NCBI GenBank assembly: GCA_027007865.1
Contig: JALTEE010000443.1
Span: forward strand, 1 to 5,676
Direction of reading: 5' to 3'
Length of the DNA: 5,676 nt
DNA from: a bacterium
GTDB lineage: Bacteria; UBP14; UBA6098; B30-G16
Positions 1 through 5,676 of this stretch are shown here, in pieces (positions within the stretch are counted from its first letter, which is position 1; every line of letters starts with the position of its first letter). The notes below the pieces were generated by a model. It did no database searches and was not told where the DNA came from. It was given only the letters and a program-made list of their open reading frames with translations. Position numbers and translations under genes: made by a program.

Positions 1-9
1 ATTCTATAA

Positions 10-2442
<2,433 letters not shown>

Positions 2443-2488
2443 TCGAAATCGATGGCTATTTTGCAGCTCTCACATATTTTTTATAAAC

Positions 2489-2496
2489 GGAGGTGA
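2489..2496 (+). promoter_or_regulatory. Strong Shine-Dalgarno site that fixes the phosphoesterase start
   Basis: GGAGGTGA is an almost perfect complement of the 16S rRNA 3' end and sits 5 nt before the ATG at 2502. An in-frame GTG at 2493 would give three more residues (Met-Ile-Glu), but that GTG is part of the Shine-Dalgarno sequence itself and has no site of its own upstream. The ATG at 2502 is therefore the better start. Confidence 0.85.
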
Positions 2497-2501
2497 TTGA
2501 A

Positions 2502-3731
2502 ATGAAGTTTTTGTCAAAAATTGCGATGTTTTTCATCATCGCAATACTCCCGATGAGCGCTTTTGCTATCACAAACCATCCCACCGATTCTGTGATAGCA
2601 ATGATTCAGAGCACACCGCTGACATATCCGATAAGATTTGTATTTATGGGGGACAGCAGGAATTCGGATTCGCTCCCGCCCGGCGAGTTTGGATATGCCG
2701 ATACTGTCTTCGCAGCGCTCCGAAGCAAAATAAACAGTCTTTATCCTGCACCGGTGTTCACCATTCACGGCGGCGATTTCAGACTGCACGGCTACCGATA
2801 CGAGTTTGAAAGATATGTTGCTATGCTCGATTCGTTCGATATGCCTGTGTTGTCGGTGCGAGGCAATCACGAATTGTATGCGGATGATGGACCGTTCGTA
2901 TATGACAGTATTTTTGGCAATCCCGATTTTGTTTTCGACTATGGAAATGCGCGATTTATATTCCTCGCCGATTGCCAGCAGTATCACACAACGCATTACA
3001 ATTCCATCGATTATTTGCTGAGCGACGAGCAGATTACCTGGCTCGACAGCCTTTTGAGCGATGCAGATTCGAGGAATTTGCATTCCTGCGTGTTCGCTCA
3101 TGTTCCGCCGTATTTGCCCGGACACAATACAGACCATTGTCTCGGCTGGTCTTCCTATTATCCCGATTATTCGGGGAGCAATACCGAACCGTTCACCGAT
3201 ACATTGACATATTATGGTGTTTTGCTCGCCGCATTTAGCCACCAGCATTTTTACGATAGATGGACATACAATGATGTCCACTATATAGTATCCGGCGGAG
3301 CGGGAGCACCTTTAATATCCGCACTGCAATCTGCGCCTTATGGAGGCTCGTTCTATCATTTTGTGCTGTTCGAATTATACGAGGACGGAACGCTTAAAGG
3401 ATATGTGTATAAATATAATGAATATAGCGGCGAGGTCAATTTGGATTCGACTTATAATTTCACATATTTGCCGCTTGAAATAGCGAGTCGCCAAAGAACA
3501 TTGCTTAAAAAGCTGAATGTTCATATCCATAATAATAGCGGAGTTTATAACCTTCACTGCGACAGCGCAATCGACGATTTGAAAATTGTCGATATCCTTG
3601 GCAGGACAGTTCCATTAAAGAAAATAGATAGCAAAAATTATGATTTCTCACTGTTGGACAATGGAGTGTTTTTCTATAAAGTCGAATCCGATGGCATCGT
3701 TAAGTATGGGAAAATTCTTCGAGTGAAATAA
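2502..3731 (+). CDS. Secreted calcineurin-like metallophosphoesterase with a T9SS-type C-terminal sorting domain
   Basis: The product has 409 residues. Residues 1-22 form a signal peptide: Lys2 and Lys6, a hydrophobic core, and a likely cut after AFA. The catalytic part (about 43-300) carries the ordered calcineurin-like metal-site motifs: GDSR with Asp51, GGD with Asp92, GNHE with Asn122-His123, FAHVPPY with His200, and SHQH with His247 and His249. These predict a two-metal phosphohydrolase acting outside the cytoplasm; the substrate cannot be told. The usual D-x-H first motif is D-S-R, and the usual GHxH is SHQH. Between His200 and His247 lies an aromatic-rich stretch with Trp216 and several Tyr residues. 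Residues about 338-409 look like a type IX sorting domain: beta-rich, with IVDILGR at 362-368, a LLDNGVFFYKV segment and a basic KILRVK end, although the common YPNP start is not seen. The gene begins 59 nt after gyrB without a clear terminator, so read-through from gyrB is possible. The family call is firm; the sorting domain is likely. Confidence 0.88.
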   Translation: MKFLSKIAMFFIIAILPMSAFAITNHPTDSVIAMIQSTPLTYPIRFVFMGDSRNSDSLPPGEFGYADTVFAALRSKINSLYPAPVFTIHGGDFRLHGYRYEFERYVAMLDSFDMPVLSVRGNHELYADDGPFVYDSIFGNPDFVFDYGNARFIFLADCQQYHTTHYNSIDYLLSDEQITWLDSLLSDADSRNLHSCVFAHVPPYLPGHNTDHCLGWSSYYPDYSGSNTEPFTDTLTYYGVLLAAFSHQHFYDRWTYNDVHYIVSGGAGAPLISALQSAPYGGSFYHFVLFELYEDGTLKGYVYKYNEYSGEVNLDSTYNFTYLPLEIASRQRTLLKKLNVHIHNNSGVYNLHCDSAIDDLKIVDILGRTVPLKKIDSKNYDFSLLDNGVFFYKVESDGIVKYGKILRVK

Positions 3732-3760
3732 AGAGCGCGGAAACGAACATCTGTCGATGG

Positions 3761-3793
3761 ATTAGTTGCGGGGGATGCGCAGCGCTAATTTTT
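3761..3793 (+). terminator. Probable intrinsic terminator after the phosphoesterase gene
   Basis: ATTAG at 3761-3765 pairs with CTAAT at 3785-3789, T3766 can wobble-pair with G3784, and TGCG at 3767-3770 pairs with CGCA at 3778-3781. This leaves a 2-nt bulge and a 7-nt GGGGATG loop. A run of five T (3789-3793) follows and overlaps the last pair. It lies 29 nt after the stop codon and before the efflux genes, where a transcription break is expected. The stem was paired by eye and its energy was not computed. Confidence 0.5.
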
Positions 3794-3797
3794 AGCG
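3783..3797 (+). repeat. Short perfect inverted repeat overlapping the terminator
   Basis: CGCTAA (3783-3788) and TTAGCG (3792-3797) are exact reverse complements separated by TTT. The left arm reuses bases that form the right arm of the terminator hairpin at 3761-3793, so the two structures exclude each other. It may be an alternative fold, an operator-like palindrome upstream of the efflux operon, or chance. A 6-bp repeat of this kind is not rare. Confidence 0.3.
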
Positions 3798-3868
3798 AAT
3801 TCTATTGACTTTTTGGGAAACGGATGTTTTTTACGCAAAACAACCGTGCTATAAAATTCGAGATTATT
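3798..3868 (+). promoter_or_regulatory. AT-rich leader that probably holds the efflux operon promoter
   Basis: This stretch separates the probable terminator from the TolC-like gene and must contain the promoter if the terminator is real. It holds a TTGACT box at 3805-3810 and a TATAAAAT box at 3850-3857. They are about 39 nt apart, too far to be the -35 and -10 of one sigma-70 promoter. No good -10 sits 16-18 nt after TTGACT, and no good -35 sits before TATAAAAT. FCB bacteria often use other promoter consensus sequences, so the exact site stays open. Confidence 0.25.
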
Positions 3869-5140
3869 ATGAATTCATTTATAATGAAACATCGCTGCGC
3901 TTTCGTAGGCATCCTGATAATTTTGACTTCATTTCAGATTATTTTTGCGCAAAATGGAATGCGATTAACTTTGAGCGATGCGATACAAATCGCCATTAAA
4001 AACAATAGAGATATTGCCGTTTTGCAAAAAGATATCGAGAAATCCGAATCGGAAATACAAACTGCTTCACGAGTTTTCAATCGAAATCCCGAATTGAGCG
4101 GCGCAGTAAAAGATAGGATGAGAAGTAACGGTCAAAGTGATATAGATTTCGGACTTTCTATGGATTTGCCAATCGAAATTAGAGGGCAAAGATATTATCG
4201 CAGACAGATAGCCGAAACAAATCTCTCAAAAGCCAAATTGCAATTGCAAAAGAAGAAAATCGAGATAACCGAAAAAATTAAAATGCTATTTGTAGAACTC
4301 ACCGCATCGAGCCAAAAAAATTCATCTATTAAGGATTTGTTGAAGGTCGAGGAGGATTTATTTAATTGGATGAAAGTTCGAGCAAACTACGGAGAAATTT
4401 CGCAGGTTGCGATGAATACGGTGAACCTCGAAGTTTTGAACACGCAGGAGCAACAAATCGCTATCGAGCAGGCGATAACTGCCAAAAGAAACGAACTCGC
4501 TTGGGAAATGAATTACACGATACCCGAAAGCGCCGAGATTGTCTATGAATGGCAAGAATTACCCGCTGTTCCCGAATTTGAAATACTCGCAAATTATGCG
4601 AAAAAGAATAATCCCGATTTAGCAATCGCTTCTGCAGATGAAAAAATCGCCGATGCCGAATTGAATTTAATAAAAGGCGGAGCTATCTTTCCTGAAATTA
4701 CTCCTTCCATCGAATTTTCACGCGAAGATAATGATAATATTTTTGGGGTCGGTTTATCGTTTCCGCTGCCGATTTTTAACCGAAAAAATGCAGAAATACA
4801 TTCGGCAAAAACGGAACAGGAAATTTCCGCATTGCAGAAGAAAAATATAGAGGGGAAAATCATTTCGGATTTGAGAAACAAATGCCGAATGTTAAAGTTT
4901 TTAAAAGAGCGCAGAGAAATTTACACGGGAAAAATTCTTCCAATTGCACAGCAAAATCTGGATGAGACAAAAATTCTATATCAAAAGGGAGAACTCGACC
5001 TCCCGACTTTGGAGCGTTTCTGGGATAATTGGATACAGGCGAAGATGGATTATGCTGATTTTCTCGCCGAATATTATCATACGATTTGTGAAATCGAAAT
5101 TTTAGTCGGAAAAGATTTGAAAGAACTCGATAAAAAATAG
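3869..5140 (+). CDS. TolC-family outer membrane efflux protein (OEP/CzcC-like)
   Basis: With the ATG at 3869 the product has 423 residues. Such proteins trimerise into an outer-membrane beta-barrel with a periplasmic alpha-helical tunnel, the exit duct of tripartite pumps. A signal peptide precedes a likely cut in IIFA|QN near residue 27. The two tandem OEP repeats are visible: the first opens with RLTLSDAIQIAIKNN (residues about 32-46) and has DLPIEIRGQRYYRRQIAE at 99-116; the second has NPDLAIASADEKIADAEL at 248-265 and GVGLSFPLPIFNRKNAEI at 293-310, close to the motif of CzcC/CusC-type channels. Long charged helical segments lie between. No lipobox Cys follows the signal peptide, unlike many CusC/OprM-type channels. 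The start is uncertain: only a weak GAGA precedes 3869; an ATG at 3884 (418 residues) gives an equally good signal peptide; a start at 3824 would add 15 residues that do not suit a signal peptide. The adaptor gene follows after 20 nt, so an efflux operon is likely. The substrate is unknown. Confidence 0.92.
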   Translation: MNSFIMKHRCAFVGILIILTSFQIIFAQNGMRLTLSDAIQIAIKNNRDIAVLQKDIEKSESEIQTASRVFNRNPELSGAVKDRMRSNGQSDIDFGLSMDLPIEIRGQRYYRRQIAETNLSKAKLQLQKKKIEITEKIKMLFVELTASSQKNSSIKDLLKVEEDLFNWMKVRANYGEISQVAMNTVNLEVLNTQEQQIAIEQAITAKRNELAWEMNYTIPESAEIVYEWQELPAVPEFEILANYAKKNNPDLAIASADEKIADAELNLIKGGAIFPEITPSIEFSREDNDNIFGVGLSFPLPIFNRKNAEIHSAKTEQEISALQKKNIEGKIISDLRNKCRMLKFLKERREIYTGKILPIAQQNLDETKILYQKGELDLPTLERFWDNWIQAKMDYADFLAEYYHTICEIEILVGKDLKELDKK

Positions 5141-5160
5141 ACCCAATTAGGAGCGATACG

Positions 5161-5676
5161 ATGAATAATAGAATTATTAAGATAAAGAGACATTTGCTTC
5201 CGTTGCTCGTTCTATTTATGTCGAGCATATTTGTAATTTCCTGCTCGCAGAAGGAAGTAAGTCGAGAAAATTCAGCAAATAACCTTTTTCAAACAGCCAA
5301 AGTAACGCGTAAAAATTTCAGCAAAACGGTAATGGGCTATGGCTATGTGAAATCTATCAAGAAATTGGATGTTGTCGCATTTTCTCGTGGTCAGATAAAA
5401 AACATCTATGTAAAAAATGGCGAAAAAGTGCGAAAGGGGCAGAATTTGCTTTCGATGCGAGGATATTATAGTGTTCGAGCATCGGAGGAATTGGGTTCTG
5501 CGAGTGATAAATCGGGCAAAGATATTGTAAAAATCGCTCCTATATCGGGCTATGTGTCGAATTTGAACAAAAGTATAGGTAATGCTGTCGATGATGGCGA
5601 AATTCTGCTTTCCATCGTGGATTTGAGAAATTTAATAGTCGAGGTTACGGTTTTCGGCGATGATGCTAATTATATA
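5161..5676 (+). CDS. Efflux periplasmic adaptor (membrane fusion) lipoprotein, 5' part only
   Basis: The frame is open from the ATG at 5161 through the last base, giving 172 residues; the 3' part is missing. AGGAG at 5149-5153 lies 7 nt upstream. The N-terminus is basic and hydrophobic and ends in the lipobox VISC with Cys28, so the mature protein is probably lipid-anchored and faces the periplasm. Residues 77-99 (GQIKNIYVKNGEKVRKGQ and on) are the first biotinyl-lipoyl half-motif. Residues 125-153 (IAPISGYVSNLNKSIG and on) are the second. LIVEVTVFGDDANYI at 158-172 is the first strand of the following beta-barrel domain. This order is that of HlyD/AcrA/CusB-type adaptors, which join an inner-membrane pump to a TolC-like channel, and the preceding gene encodes such a channel. 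The linker between the lipoyl halves is only about 21 residues (101-121), with no coiled coil, so the usual alpha-helical hairpin is absent. An RND or ABC pump gene is expected downstream. Confidence 0.88.
   Translation, partial: MNNRIIKIKRHLLPLLVLFMSSIFVISCSQKEVSRENSANNLFQTAKVTRKNFSKTVMGYGYVKSIKKLDVVAFSRGQIKNIYVKNGEKVRKGQNLLSMRGYYSVRASEELGSASDKSGKDIVKIAPISGYVSNLNKSIGNAVDDGEILLSIVDLRNLIVEVTVFGDDANYI

Noticed and set aside
2493..2501. GTG start for the phosphoesterase, three codons upstream
   Set aside because: The GTG is inside the GGAGGTGA Shine-Dalgarno sequence; the ATG at 2502 is ideally spaced from it.
2514..3281. A 255-codon open frame on the - strand inside the phosphoesterase gene
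   Set aside because: It lies wholly opposite a gene with clear signal peptide and catalytic motifs, and its translation resembles no family and shows no domain pattern. It is a codon-usage shadow.
3805..3999. A 64-codon + strand open frame beginning at TTG and overlapping the start of the TolC-like gene
   Set aside because: It has no ribosome binding site, overlaps the signal peptide region of the real gene in another frame and encodes no recognisable feature.

Overview
The window reads as an ordinary chromosomal segment of a Gram-negative bacterium, moderately AT-rich, with every gene on the + strand. Two features point to the Fibrobacteres-Chlorobi-Bacteroidetes (FCB) superphylum or a related candidate phylum. 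One is a secreted enzyme ending in what looks like a type IX secretion (T9SS type A) sorting domain. The other is an outer-membrane TolC-like channel next to a lipoprotein efflux adaptor. The species or phylum cannot be named from this sequence alone.

Layout: (1) 34-2442, a full-length DNA gyrase subunit B with all ATPase and TOPRIM motifs and the long insert seen in E. coli GyrB. (2) After a 59-nt gap with no visible terminator, 2502-3731, an exported calcineurin-like metallophosphoesterase with a signal peptide and a C-terminal sorting-type domain. (3) A 137-nt intergenic gap with a plausible intrinsic terminator (3761-3793), an overlapping alternative hairpin and an AT-rich leader. (4) 3869-5140, a TolC/CzcC-type outer-membrane efflux protein. 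(5) 20 nt further on, 5161 to the window end, the start of a lipoprotein membrane-fusion (periplasmic adaptor) protein, cut by the window edge.

Genes 4 and 5 form a probable efflux operon: the outer-membrane duct and the inner-membrane-anchored or lipid-anchored adaptor of a tripartite pump. The transporter itself (RND or ABC) would be expected just downstream, outside the window. The first two genes have no evident functional link to each other or to the pump.

No CRISPR array, mobile element, tRNA/rRNA or clear new defence-type system is visible. The most notable points are the adaptor, whose two lipoyl half-motifs are joined by only about 20 residues and so lack the usual alpha-helical hairpin, and the secreted phosphoesterase with variant metal-site motifs.
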